In this document: one piece after another, positions 1-8,720 of the stretch
How the letters are laid out: the number at the start of each line of letters is the position of its first letter
Position numbering within the stretch: the first letter of the stretch is position 1
Source: Parabacteroides sp.
Lineage (GTDB): Bacteria > Bacteroidota > Bacteroidia > Bacteroidales > Tannerellaceae
NCBI GenBank assembly: GCA_022775005.1
Contig: JALFJR010000109.1
Location: 1-38,848, forward strand
Direction of reading: 5' to 3'
DNA length: 38,848 bases
Position numbers and translations under genes: made by a program
The notes under the pieces: model-generated
The model's database searches: none
What the model was told of the DNA's origin: nothing
Seen by the model: only the letters and a program-made list of their open reading frames with translations

Positions 1-8
1 AAAAAGCA

Positions 9-1748
9 CTACCAGCCGGTATTTTGATCCAGATTCGTATTTCGATCCATCTCGACCAGCGGAATCGGCCATATCTCATGCCTCGGCTGATAACTCCGCT
101 CGTACATCAACTCACCAAAAATATCAGTCGCATTCTTGACAGTGGATTGCAAGATGCCCCAACGACGCAAGTCGAAATAACGTTGTCCTTCTCCAGCCAG
201 CTCACGTCCGCGCTCATCTCGAATGCGTTGTGTCATCTCATCCTTGTTGGAAACCTTCATCCATGCCGCACCACTGTTGATACCTGGCATCCCCACGCGG
301 GCACGAATCTTATTCACCTCTGCCACAGCCTTATCCAGATCTCCATTCTCATTGTAGGCCTCTGCCAACATCAAGAGCACATCACCCAGACGGATCAGCG
401 GAAACTCATAAGGTGTACGGCTGTACTCACCCCAATAACCATCCAGATTGCCAGTCGGAATCCATTTACGCCAGAAATAGGAATTCCAGCCCTCAGAATT
501 ACGAATAAAAGCCTGCGCCTCCATGGGAGATCCACCTTTCGTTGGATCGGCCAAGACAAACTGTTTGTCCATCGGAACAGATCCCGCATCCGTCCCCAAA
601 TAGTGCGTATAAGGAGTAATGATATTCCAATTCAACCGAGGATCGCGCTTACGATACGCATCCAACACTTTGGTCGTATCGCAATCCAACAGATCCGTGA
701 TGCAGGTACTACCCTGATCTATTGCCACACTCAACACTTTTCGTCTATATTGAGAATCACCATTATTAAACTCTGGATACATCGTAGTCCAATCAAACTT
801 AGAGCCATCCGGATTCTCATACAAATCTGCCAATGTCGTAGAAGGCACAATCAAGTTACTTGCGATCAAACGCATGGTGGACTTATTACCATAATAATCG
901 ACAATATTCAGTGCGTACCCTGCCACATTGCCGTCGATGGATTGGATGGAGAAGATCATCTCGTTGCTATGTTTTCCATTATACAGACGGAACAGATCCT
1001 CATAGTTGTCATGCAAAGTGTAGCCGTAGTTATTCGTTTTATTATAGACTACCTCCTCAAAATCGGAAATGGCTTTCGTCCACTCCTTGTTATACAAATA
1101 AACCTTGCCTCTCAAAGCATAGGCCGCACCTTTCGTCACTCGACCCAGGTCCGTACTTTCCCACGCAACCGGCAGCTTCTGAATCGCCTCTCCCAAATCC
1201 GCCAAGACATGTTGACGAATCTCCTCCTCACTGCTGCGCGGACTGGTCACGTTGGCAAACTCCTTGTTAATATCACAAGTCTCATCATAATAGGGCACGC
1301 CTCCCCATAACGTCATCAGACGGAAATAGGCCATCGCACGCAAAAACTTCGCCTCACCAGTGACCCTCTCAATGGTTTCCTGACTGATCTCCATGGTGGC
1401 CACATTACGAATCACCGTATTACAACGATGAACTAACTCATACAGATACTGCCAATGATTCTGCACACCTTCACTATTCGATGCAAAAGCGGTTCCACGA
1501 GAGACATCAGACCAAGGACTCACACCATCCGCCAAGTCTGTACACATCTCAAACGTAAACTCCATACCAAAGCACCAGGGCTCACGCATGGCGGCATAAA
1601 GACCCACAGCCGCCTGACGAGCATGATTTTCCGTCTTCCAAAAAGTCTCACTCGACATCTGTGTAGAAGGTACGTAGTCCAAACTCTCACAAGCCGTAAG
1701 CAAGAGAGCTGACCCTAACAGAATAGAAACTATATTTTTACTTTTCAT
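9..1748 (-). CDS. SusD/RagB-family outer-membrane glycan-binding lipoprotein
   Basis: This protein of 579 residues has a lipoprotein signal peptide with the lipobox Cys at about residue 20 (LLLTAC). It is followed by the SusD-type N-terminal region (SSETFWKTENHARQAAVGLY) and ends with the typical SusD C-terminal features: a DERGRELAGEGQRYFDLRRW segment and an EIWPIPLVEMDRN segment before the stop. SusD proteins sit on the cell surface, cap the SusC barrel and bind the glycan. The gene follows its susC partner by 12 bp, so the two are almost certainly co-transcribed. The substrate cannot be read from the sequence, because the glycosidases of this locus would lie beyond the left window edge. 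The stop codon is only 8 bases from that edge, so the gene is complete. Family assignment is firm. Confidence 0.95.
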   Translation of the reverse strand: MKSKNIVSILLGSALLLTACESLDYVPSTQMSSETFWKTENHARQAAVGLYAAMREPWCFGMEFTFEMCTDLADGVSPWSDVSRGTAFASNSEGVQNHWQYLYELVHRCNTVIRNVATMEISQETIERVTGEAKFLRAMAYFRLMTLWGGVPYYDETCDINKEFANVTSPRSSEEEIRQHVLADLGEAIQKLPVAWESTDLGRVTKGAAYALRGKVYLYNKEWTKAISDFEEVVYNKTNNYGYTLHDNYEDLFRLYNGKHSNEMIFSIQSIDGNVAGYALNIVDYYGNKSTMRLIASNLIVPSTTLADLYENPDGSKFDWTTMYPEFNNGDSQYRRKVLSVAIDQGSTCITDLLDCDTTKVLDAYRKRDPRLNWNIITPYTHYLGTDAGSVPMDKQFVLADPTKGGSPMEAQAFIRNSEGWNSYFWRKWIPTGNLDGYWGEYSRTPYEFPLIRLGDVLLMLAEAYNENGDLDKAVAEVNKIRARVGMPGINSGAAWMKVSNKDEMTQRIRDERGRELAGEGQRYFDLRRWGILQSTVKNATDIFGELMYERSYQPRHEIWPIPLVEMDRNTNLDQNTGW

Positions 1749-1760
1749 TGTTCGTTGATT

Positions 1761-4700
1761 TTAGAATGAAACATTAATACCCACAGAATACTGACGGATG
1801 GATGGATAGCCAACATTAGCAGCAATCTCTGGATCCAATCCCGGGAAACTGGTGATTGTAAATAGGTTATCAATACTGGTGTACACCTTCAGATTCTCCA
1901 CAAAGAATTTCTGAGAGATTCTCTTCGGCACCGTATATCCCAACTGCAAGTTCTTGCAACGCAAATAGGCTGCATTATGCACAAAGGCATCACTCGCCAC
2001 CTGGTTTTTACTATTCGCATTATTACGCAAGATTGGATATTTCGAGTTGTATGGATTCTCCGGAGTCCATGCATTATCCGTGATATCTTTGATCAACGAC
2101 TGACCCAAGACTGTCACAAAACGGAAAGCCTGGTTATTGTAGTACACCTGATAATTACCCACTCCTTGCAACAGCATACTCAAATCAAAACCATTCCAAG
2201 ATAAGCCTAAGTTAGCTCCATAGGTGAAGCGAGGCATATTTCCATGTCCAATCTCCACACGGTCATCCGCATCGAGTTTTCCATCATTGTTAGAGTCCTT
2301 GAACAAGAAATCGCCCAACTCAGGACGTTGATAGGTCGCAAAATAATCGGGATTCTGATCCACCAACGACTGCACATAGGCCATGTCTTGCTCGTCACGC
2401 ACGATCCGATCCACTTGCAACAGATAAAGTTGGTTGATAGGTTTTCCTTCCTGGATCTTATACACGCCATTGATAGAGGAGACATCTCCTTGGAATTTGG
2501 TCACCTTATTATTCACAAAACCAAAATTCAATCCCACAGAATAATTGACCTTACCAATCCTATCATTCCAATTCAACTCGAAATCAATACCTCTATTATT
2601 GACCTCTCCTGCATTCTGATTAGGCACCGTAGCAGTACCATGCTCCAAAGGAACAGGCAAAGAGATCAAGATACCTTTCGTATCTTTATTGAACCACTCC
2701 ATAGATCCACTCAGACGACTATTCAAAAAGCCAAAATCAATACCGATATTCGTCATATAGGTCGTCTCCCACGTCAGATTTGCGTTAGAAAGTGCGGTCT
2801 GCGCCATACCACTTGTGGCCGTGTTGTTCAGCACATGATTCACGGGAGAGAACAGAGATTGATACATATAGTAGCTTGTGGTGGCATTGTTACCCAATGA
2901 TCCATAGGAGGCGCGAAGTTTCAGCTGGCTCAACCAATCCTGATAATCCTCCATGAATTTCTCTTGTGAGATACGCCAACCCGCAGAGAGAGAAGGGAAC
3001 CAACCCCAGCGTTGATCTGGAGCAAACTTAGAAGAGCCATCTGAACGAAGATTGAATTCCAACAGATACTTGTCATCCCAAGCCAAATTGATACGTCCAA
3101 AATAGGAACGCATAGCCCACTCCGTATAATAACCTCCTTCCGGGCCTAACGTGGCTCCAGCATCCATGCCGGTTAGTGAATCATCAGCCAAATCATATCT
3201 GCGGAAATACTCGTATTCATATTTATTATACTCTTGGCTGGCACCGATCATGGCCGATGCATCCAGTTTATCCCACTGGAAATCATAACGAGCTGTTATG
3301 TCTGACGTGCGGAACGTATTACGATAATTATACTTACGGATATAGGTACGCACTACACCCTCACGCAACAAGACAGGACCATCCATAGTAAAACGATACA
3401 AATTGCGATCACAGAGATGATGCTCAATATTCCGGTTCCAATAATTATAGGAATAGGAAGCATCGATAGTCAGCCCCTTGATAGGCTTGAGTTGTCCATA
3501 TACTTTTGCTACAGCACGACGTGTACGGATGGGGAACTCGCTCTTATAAAACCACATACGACGATATGGATTGGCATTGCTGACGTTCACCTCTTCTGGA
3601 TTCTGGATTCCACCATAGAGCCCTGTTTCCGGATCATACAAAGTCATGCCAGGAACGGTGTTGAAAGCACCATAACCAAAAATCACATCACCACCCGCTG
3701 CCGCATTGTCAGCTGAAGGGTTATTTGTATCAACAAATCCATAAATATTGGTTCCGACCTTCAACCAAGGTTTAATATCGGCCTCAATATTACTACGCAA
3801 CTGATAGCGACGATAATTTGTATTATAAATCATACCCGGATTATTAATATAACCGAAGGACATATTATAACGCACCGTCTTTGATCCTCCGATAGCAGAA
3901 ACATTATGGTTCTGCACTACGGATGGACTACGATAGATATGATCCTGCCAATCGGTATTAGGATAGACTGTCGGATTCTTTCCCGCATCATTACGCCACT
4001 CGTCAATCTTTCCCTGCGAGAAACGAGGAGCCTGCCCATTCACCACAAGACCTGAATTCTGGATCTCCATGTAGTCAGCATAATCCGTCACTAAATTCAA
4101 ACGATTAGCGATCTTCTCGAAAGACACGTTACCACTATACGTAATGCGAGAAGAGCCCTCCGATCCTTTCTTTGTGGTAATCAAAATCACACCATTGGCC
4201 GCACGAGAACCATAAATAGCCGACGAAGCAGCATCCTTCAAGATCGATATGCTTTCAATATCCTGAGGATTGATATCGCTAATATTATTGCCTGTCATAC
4301 CATCAATGACTACCAACGGACTAGAATCGTTCAAAGTACCCTGACCTCGAATTCGAATCGTCTGCGCCTCAAATCCAGGAGTGTTACCTCCACTATTGGT
4401 CACGGAAAGACCTGCTGCCAAACCAGCCAATGCATCCGTTGCGTTCGTAATAGGACGATCTCCTAACGCATCAACCTTAACAGAAGCAACAGCACCCGTC
4501 ATATTTACTTTTTTCTGCGTGCCATAACCTACGACAACGACCTCATCCAAATTTTGGCTATCCTCAATCAGCTGTACATCAATTTTACGCTGCGCTCCCA
4601 CCGTTATCTCTTGCACATGATAGCCAATGTACGAAATCTTCAAGATCGCACCGTCGGGTATTGCAATAGAATAATGGCCATCCATATCCGTAATCGTACC

Positions 4701-5195
4701 TTGCGTAGTGCCTTTCACCACCACATTGGCACCAATGATAGGATCACCGTTCTTATCAACTACTGTACCCGTAATCGTACGATTGTTTTGCTGCGCTACA
4801 TTTACTTCAGTTTTAGTCAAGATAATCTTTTTATCCAACACTTTATAACTGACATCTGTTTCAGAGAATAGCTTATCCAACACATTAAACACATCGCTAT
4901 CTTTTACCACTACGGATACTCTCCGATTCAGATCAACATGGCGCACATTATAAAAGAATGAAAACTCTGATTGATTCTCAATCTTCCTCAACACGTTTTC
5001 AACGGTCTCATTATTCGCATTCAAGCTCACTTTGGCCTCTTGCGCATAACTTTCTGCAGACCAAGCAATGCCTGCGGAGCAGAACAATGCCAACATACTC
5101 AATTTCATACCTCTTGGAATTTGTCGCACGACTTGTTCAGGCAGTCGTAACGCCTTTATTGCCCAATTCTGTTGGGGAATAAGAATATTTGCCAT
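1761..5195 (-). CDS. SusC/RagA-family TonB-dependent transporter with STN domain
   Basis: This is the outer-membrane barrel partner of the downstream SusD. After a basic leader and a signal peptide ending near ESYAQ come an STN domain (VENVLRKIENQSEFSFFYN), a carboxypeptidase-regulatory-like beta sandwich (TGTVVDKNGDPIIGANVVVK), the plug (DEVVVVGYGTQKKVNMTGAV) and a long beta barrel ending in Phe. The STN domain is the periplasmic signalling module that contacts a FecR anti-sigma factor, which fits the fecR gene directly upstream. The start is uncertain. The frame stays open to 5282 (TTG), with ATG codons at 5273, 5264 and 5195. I chose 5195 (MANILIPQQN) because it leaves a leader of about 30 residues before the hydrophobic core, a layout I recall from related SusC proteins. 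Function as a glycan importer is secure; the substrate is unknown. Confidence 0.93.
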   Translation of the reverse strand: MANILIPQQNWAIKALRLPEQVVRQIPRGMKLSMLALFCSAGIAWSAESYAQEAKVSLNANNETVENVLRKIENQSEFSFFYNVRHVDLNRRVSVVVKDSDVFNVLDKLFSETDVSYKVLDKKIILTKTEVNVAQQNNRTITGTVVDKNGDPIIGANVVVKGTTQGTITDMDGHYSIAIPDGAILKISYIGYHVQEITVGAQRKIDVQLIEDSQNLDEVVVVGYGTQKKVNMTGAVASVKVDALGDRPITNATDALAGLAAGLSVTNSGGNTPGFEAQTIRIRGQGTLNDSSPLVVIDGMTGNNISDINPQDIESISILKDAASSAIYGSRAANGVILITTKKGSEGSSRITYSGNVSFEKIANRLNLVTDYADYMEIQNSGLVVNGQAPRFSQGKIDEWRNDAGKNPTVYPNTDWQDHIYRSPSVVQNHNVSAIGGSKTVRYNMSFGYINNPGMIYNTNYRRYQLRSNIEADIKPWLKVGTNIYGFVDTNNPSADNAAAGGDVIFGYGAFNTVPGMTLYDPETGLYGGIQNPEEVNVSNANPYRRMWFYKSEFPIRTRRAVAKVYGQLKPIKGLTIDASYSYNYWNRNIEHHLCDRNLYRFTMDGPVLLREGVVRTYIRKYNYRNTFRTSDITARYDFQWDKLDASAMIGASQEYNKYEYEYFRRYDLADDSLTGMDAGATLGPEGGYYTEWAMRSYFGRINLAWDDKYLLEFNLRSDGSSKFAPDQRWGWFPSLSAGWRISQEKFMEDYQDWLSQLKLRASYGSLGNNATTSYYMYQSLFSPVNHVLNNTATSGMAQTALSNANLTWETTYMTNIGIDFGFLNSRLSGSMEWFNKDTKGILISLPVPLEHGTATVPNQNAGEVNNRGIDFELNWNDRIGKVNYSVGLNFGFVNNKVTKFQGDVSSINGVYKIQEGKPINQLYLLQVDRIVRDEQDMAYVQSLVDQNPDYFATYQRPELGDFLFKDSNNDGKLDADDRVEIGHGNMPRFTYGANLGLSWNGFDLSMLLQGVGNYQVYYNNQAFRFVTVLGQSLIKDITDNAWTPENPYNSKYPILRNNANSKNQVASDAFVHNAAYLRCKNLQLGYTVPKRISQKFFVENLKVYTSIDNLFTITSFPGLDPEIAANVGYPSIRQYSVGINVSF

Positions 5196-5277
5196 ACTTT
5201 TGCTATGTTTTTGATTAAACTTAAAAAATGAAGGAAGGCTTGTCGCCAAACAAGCATTTCCCATTACATTCATTTCA

Positions 5278-5309
5278 TCCAACCGGGATGCGCCAACAGC
5301 TCGGTTGGA
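5278..5309 (-). promoter_or_regulatory. Hairpin in the fecR-susC intergenic leader
   Basis: An 8-bp perfect inverted repeat (TCCAACCG at 5278-5285, CGGTTGGA at 5302-5309) with a 16-nt loop lies between the fecR stop and the susC start. No T-tract follows on the minus strand, so it is not a classic terminator. It could be an RNA processing or stability site that lets susC accumulate apart from fecR. If translation of susC began at 5273, the hairpin would sit over the start region. The role is inferred only. Confidence 0.4.
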
Positions 5310-5355
5310 TGTTTTCCTTATTTACGGAGGTCTGTTTTTCATAATGATTATTGAT

Positions 5356-6387
5356 TTAATAAATTTCTATCGTTGTTTTCTCCTCTGCTTTATTGGGATT
5401 ACTTACGTAACGCCAACGGATGCCCGAGGAGAGTTCAAACACCTCTAAGATACGTTCCAGCCGTTGCGTGGTGAATGTACCTGTAAAGGCTTCTTTCCAT
5501 AAGCGAGGATTGCGAAGATTTAAACGTACATGAAAACGTTTCTCTAACATACGCAATGCCTCGGGTAACGGGGTGGCATCAAAGATGATTTTTCCATCCT
5601 TCCATGCCGCCTCTGCCTGTCCATTTGTAACAGATATGCGTGTACCAGATGTTGCCACATCATAGATTAGTTTATGACCTGGATTCAATTTCAAAGCATG
5701 CCTCGTTGCTCCTTGCGTAAAAACGAAACTGATTTTCCCGGTGAGCAATGTGGCATGTATTTCCGGTTGTGATTCATAAGCTTCCAAATTGAAAGTGGTG
5801 CCTGACACCTCTACTTGCGTTTTATGGGGTGTCTTCACCACAAAAGGACGCTCTGGTTCTTTCTTCACGTCAAAATAGGCCTCTCCTTCTAGCTCCACTC
5901 GACGGCCGGCCTTAGCAAAAGTGGCGGGATAGCGCAACACGGATTCTGAATTCAAATGTACTTTAGAGCCATCTGGCAGCTCAAACTGGGTAGTCATACC
6001 AGGATTCGTGCGTATCTCCACTAAACAAACGCTCTCTTCGGCAGGTTGCACAGCATCATAATAAAGAACACCGAAGGTCATCATCAAAGGAAAAATCAAG
6101 ATGGCCGCAACCAACTGGAATTTCATCCATAGTCGACGAGGCAAACTGATAGTCTTCCCTTGCAACTTCCGGTAAACCTGTTGCCAAGCCTTCTCCGTAT
6201 CGAGTTGTGGTACAACACGTAGTAGATCCGCATGCCAAGAGAGCGACATGAGCTGCCTCAAGAGTTGCTCATGCTCAACAGACTGAGCCACCCAGGCTTC
6301 TATCAGTGCACATTCCTGCTCAGTAGCTTGACCAGCGCAGTAGCGAATGAGCAACTGTTCTTCGATAGGTTGTTGTATTCTATCCAT
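5356..6387 (-). CDS. FecR-family anti-sigma factor
   Basis: The protein has about 343 residues. The cytoplasmic N-terminal part (residues 1-85) would bind the sigma factor, a single transmembrane helix follows at about 91-110 (QLVAAILIFPLMMTFGVLYY), then the periplasmic FecR domain (TTQFELPDGSKVHLNSES, EAYFDVKKEPERPFVVKT) and a C-terminal DUF4974-type domain (FDATPLPEALRMLEKRFHVR). The C-terminal domain normally contacts the STN domain of the cognate SusC, which is encoded immediately downstream. The start was set at the ATG at 6387 (MDRIQQPIEE); ATG 6402 and TTG 6414 are in frame but add no conserved sequence. Together with the divergent sigma gene it forms a trans-envelope signalling system for this SusCD locus. 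The divergent arrangement is less common than sigma and fecR in tandem. Confidence 0.92.
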   Translation of the reverse strand: MDRIQQPIEEQLLIRYCAGQATEQECALIEAWVAQSVEHEQLLRQLMSLSWHADLLRVVPQLDTEKAWQQVYRKLQGKTISLPRRLWMKFQLVAAILIFPLMMTFGVLYYDAVQPAEESVCLVEIRTNPGMTTQFELPDGSKVHLNSESVLRYPATFAKAGRRVELEGEAYFDVKKEPERPFVVKTPHKTQVEVSGTTFNLEAYESQPEIHATLLTGKISFVFTQGATRHALKLNPGHKLIYDVATSGTRISVTNGQAEAAWKDGKIIFDATPLPEALRMLEKRFHVRLNLRNPRLWKEAFTGTFTTQRLERILEVFELSSGIRWRYVSNPNKAEEKTTIEIY

Positions 6388-6580
6388 AATTACGAGTTGC
6401 ATTAACCGAAGCAAACATGCAAAAAGTCGGTCTTTATCGATAAGACAAACGAACTCGCTTCAATTCCTAAACAAAAGTCACACTTTTTTCAATTTCCAGA
6501 AACGATTTTTTGCGAAGATATTGTTACAATTCTATTGCAAAGATTGGAATGACTAAAAAATGTGTACATTTGCCTCTGTT
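6388..6580. promoter_or_regulatory. Divergent promoter region between fecR and the ECF sigma gene
   Basis: This spacer separates fecR (minus) from the sigma gene (plus). On the plus strand TACATTTG at 6565-6572 matches the Bacteroidetes -7 consensus TAnnTTTG exactly. ATTG at 6543-6546 is a three-of-four match to the -33 TTTG at a plausible 18-bp distance. This would place transcription start around 6576-6578. On the fecR side only a poor match is visible (CAAACATG at 6412-6419 read as the complement), as expected if fecR-susC-susD uses the ECF sigma rather than the housekeeping one. A 10-bp palindrome TTATCGATAA lies at 6434-6443 between the two and could be a regulator site; that is inference. 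Confidence 0.5.
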
Positions 6581-7177
6581 ATGACACACAAAAATGAACA
6601 TAAAAACCAAGAAAGCCAAATGCTCCAAGCCATTCGGGAGGGAGATAGGAAAATGTATCGGCTCTTGTTTGAACGCTACTATCCCTCTTTATGTGCTTAT
6701 GGTAACCGTTTCGTCCAGTTGGAGGAGGCAAAGGAAATTGCCCAAGATTCTTTGCTTTGGCTTTGGGAACATCGGGAAGAGGTGACCATTGAGAGTTCAT
6801 TGAGTGGCTATTTATTGTCGATGATCTATCATCGCTGTGTCAACCTGCTGTTGCAAAACCAAGCACGCTTGAAAGCGGAAAGCAGATACCTGAAGGCTGT
6901 TGAAGAAATGCTGAATAAGGAAGACCCCTTCCAATTCAATGAGTTACAGCGGCACATACAAGAAGCTCTTCGTTCGCTGCCCGACACCTACCGGGAGGCA
7001 TTTATGCTGCACCGTTTCAGTAACAAAAGCTATAAAGAGATCGCCGAGTTGCTGCAAGTCTCATCCAAAACTGTCGATTATCGCATCCAGCAAGCGTTGA
7101 AACAGTTGCGGATCCTCCTCAAAGATTACTCACCGCTCCTGATCTGGTTGATAGGTGAAACAACTCTTCCAGTGTAG
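6581..7177 (+). CDS. ECF RNA polymerase sigma-70 factor
   Basis: The protein has about 198 residues with the two ECF domains. Region 2 includes LFERYYPSLCAYGNRF and the downstream EIAQDSLLWLWEHR. Region 4 is a helix-turn-helix (LPDTYREAFMLHRFSNKSYK, then EIAELLQVSSKTVDYRIQQA) that binds the -35 region. In Bacteroidetes such factors are held by a membrane FecR and activate susCD operons when the SusC STN domain reports ligand. The divergent fecR-susC-susD genes are the obvious target. The start is debatable. The frame is open from an ATG at 6560, but the -7-like element at 6565-6572 would lie inside that longer gene, so 6581 (MTHKNE) is preferred, giving a nearly leaderless mRNA. ATG 6620 (MLQAIREGD) is a further option that still keeps the conserved domains. 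Confidence 0.92.
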   Translation: MTHKNEHKNQESQMLQAIREGDRKMYRLLFERYYPSLCAYGNRFVQLEEAKEIAQDSLLWLWEHREEVTIESSLSGYLLSMIYHRCVNLLLQNQARLKAESRYLKAVEEMLNKEDPFQFNELQRHIQEALRSLPDTYREAFMLHRFSNKSYKEIAELLQVSSKTVDYRIQQALKQLRILLKDYSPLLIWLIGETTLPV

Positions 7178-7185
7178 CAGTTCCC

Positions 7186-7310
7186 CTAAGGTAGCTCTAA
7201 GGTAAGGCTAATGTAACGCTAAAGTAACTCTAATCTTCCTCTAATCCTGGATTAGAGAATGATTAGAGAAATAGTAGAGAACGATTAGAGAAACCTTAGA
7301 GGTACTTGGG
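7186..7310. repeat. 11-bp phased repeat array forming a 125-bp imperfect palindrome
   Basis: CTAA occurs at 7186, 7197, 7208, 7219, 7230 and 7241, exactly 11 bp apart. The same 11-bp phase continues with the complement TTAG at 7252, 7263, 7285 and 7296 (GTAG at 7274). The orientation flips at position 7248, so the two arms pair. The best paired blocks are 7195-7203 with 7293-7301 and 7241-7247 with 7249-7255. The array lies 9 bp after the sigma stop codon and ends about 60 bp before the next start codon. In RNA it would fold into a long stem broken at regular intervals. It could terminate sigma-gene transcription or bind a phased protein array; neither is shown. It is not a CRISPR, because the units are contiguous. 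Confidence 0.85.
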
Positions 7311-7328
7311 AGTTTCAGTAAATGTTCG

Positions 7329-7336
7329 TAAGTTCG
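7329..7336 (+). promoter_or_regulatory. Possible -7 element for the oxidoreductase gene
   Basis: TAAGTTCG differs from TAnnTTTG at one fixed position, and CTTG at 7305-7308 could serve as the -33 element at 20-bp spacing. The ATG follows 32 bp downstream. The match is weak and is offered only because the upstream repeat array probably isolates this gene from the sigma gene. Confidence 0.3.
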
Positions 7337-7368
7337 CGGGGTAAGTTGAATCAAAAATAGGTAATATC

Positions 7369-8688
7369 ATGAATAGACGTGCATTTATGCAAAAAACAGG
7401 ACTGATCGTAGGCGGCTTGAGTGCTGCCCCGCTGATTGGCTCTTATAATTCCCTCTATGGACAAACCGCTCCCAGCAATAAAGTGAAAGTGGCTCTGATC
7501 GGGTGTCGCAGCATGGGTTATGCCGACCTCAGTACCTTCTTGGACTATCCAGAGGTAGAGTGCGTTGCGCTTTGCGACGTAGACGATGAGTGGCTCAACA
7601 AACGGGCTGCCGACGTGGAGAAGAAAAGTGGCAAACGGGTACCCAACTTGTATAAAGATTGGCGGCGAGTGATCGACAACAAGGATGTCGATGTGGTGAT
7701 CGTGGGCACACCGGATCACTGGCATTGCCTCCCGACCATCCACGCTTGCCAAGCAGGAAAGGATGTCTATGTGGAGAAGCCCCTCGCCAACACCATCGAG
7801 GAGTGTGACCTGATGGTGAAAGCTGCCCGGAAGTATAACCGCATCGTGCAGGTGGGGCAATGGCAACGCAGTGATCCGCATTGGGACGAGGCAGCGGCTT
7901 ATCTCCGCGCTGGCCACATCGGACGCATCCGTACGGTGAAGGTCTGGGCATATCAAGATGGTAAACCGACCCTGCCGGTCAAGCCTGATTCAGAGCCACC
8001 CGCAGGTGTGGATTACGACATGTGGTTAGGCCCGGCTCCGAAGCGTCCATTCAACCCTTACCGTTTCCACTATAATTTCCGTTTCTTCTGGGACTATGCC
8101 GGAGGCTTGATGTCGGATTGGGGCGTGCACCTGTTGGATTACGCCTTGGAGGGCATGGGGGCAGACCTGCCTACTCGTGTTTGTACGGGAGGCGGCAAAT
8201 TGGCCTACCCCGATGATGCCATGGAGACACCCGATACCTTGATGGCTACCTATGCCTATAAAGATTTCAACATCATTTGGGACCATGCTTGTGGCATCAA
8301 CCACGGCCTCTACAACCGCAAGGAGGGGTTGGCTTTCTTCGGAGAGAAGGGCACGATGGTGCTCGACCGAGCCGGTTGGGAGGTAATCCCGGAGGTGGCG
8401 AATAACGCACCTCGTATGGAGGCGGTACCTTTCAAGAAGGGTGAGGGCAAAGGACTCTACAACCATGTGGGCAACTTCCTCAGCTGCATCAAGAGCCGTG
8501 AGTTGCCTCATGCCGACGTAGCGATCGGTGCCCGGGTGGCTAAGATGGCGCATTTGGCGAACATCTCCTGCCGTGTGCAACGTGAGGTGCGCTGGGATGA
8601 CACCAACCATTGTTTCATCGGCGATGAGGAGGCTACCGCTTTGGCCAAGGCTTACTATCGGGCTCCGTGGACGTTACCGAAATTATAA
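7369..8688 (+). CDS. Tat-exported Gfo/Idh/MocA-family NAD(P)-dependent oxidoreductase
   Basis: The protein has 439 residues. The N-terminus NRRAFMQKTGLIVGG is a twin-arginine signal (R3-R4) followed by a hydrophobic segment, so the enzyme is probably exported already folded with its cofactor. The Rossmann domain starts at VKVALIGCRSMG (residues 39-50), an unusual variant of the GxGxxG loop. The family EKP motif is at residues 136-138, preceded by TPDHWH at 114-119. The C-terminal alpha/beta domain carries GLMSDWGVHLLDY. Family members oxidise or epimerise sugars and cyclitols; some exported ones act on glycans or glycosides in Bacteroidetes, but the substrate here cannot be assigned. It precedes the ABC substrate-binding gene by 21 bp, although a repeat fills that gap, so co-transcription is likely but not certain. 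Confidence 0.9.
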   Translation: MNRRAFMQKTGLIVGGLSAAPLIGSYNSLYGQTAPSNKVKVALIGCRSMGYADLSTFLDYPEVECVALCDVDDEWLNKRAADVEKKSGKRVPNLYKDWRRVIDNKDVDVVIVGTPDHWHCLPTIHACQAGKDVYVEKPLANTIEECDLMVKAARKYNRIVQVGQWQRSDPHWDEAAAYLRAGHIGRIRTVKVWAYQDGKPTLPVKPDSEPPAGVDYDMWLGPAPKRPFNPYRFHYNFRFFWDYAGGLMSDWGVHLLDYALEGMGADLPTRVCTGGGKLAYPDDAMETPDTLMATYAYKDFNIIWDHACGINHGLYNRKEGLAFFGEKGTMVLDRAGWEVIPEVANNAPRMEAVPFKKGEGKGLYNHVGNFLSCIKSRELPHADVAIGARVAKMAHLANISCRVQREVRWDDTNHCFIGDEEATALAKAYYRAPWTLPKL

Positions 8689-8720
8689 ATGAGGATTTTG
8701 GAGTGAGGAATGAGGAATTA
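8689..8720 (+). repeat. Stop-codon-associated dispersed repeat, copy 1
   Basis: Directly after the oxidoreductase stop codon lies a GA-rich element containing GGAGTGAGGAATGAGGA. The same 17-bp string follows the GH92 stop at 25046, and related versions follow the stops at 17825 and 27406, always in the same orientation relative to the upstream gene. Here the element also contains the ATG at 8710 that starts the next gene. Confidence 0.75.

Noticed and set aside
24-1310. A 428-codon open frame on the plus strand opposite the first susD
   Set aside because: It is antisense to a clear SusD gene, shows no recognisable domain and has biased Ile/Arg/His composition typical of a shadow frame.
6560-6580. 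The upstream ATG at 6560 as the sigma gene start
   Set aside because: A full -7 promoter match lies inside the first codons, so the mRNA probably begins after it.
7186-7310. A CRISPR array
   Set aside because: The 11-bp units are contiguous with no unique spacers, and orientation flips midway; no cas genes are nearby.
8689-8709. A thiamine-pyrophosphate riboswitch before the ABC genes
   Set aside because: Only 21 bp separate the genes, and these are occupied by a dispersed repeat; no riboswitch core is possible.
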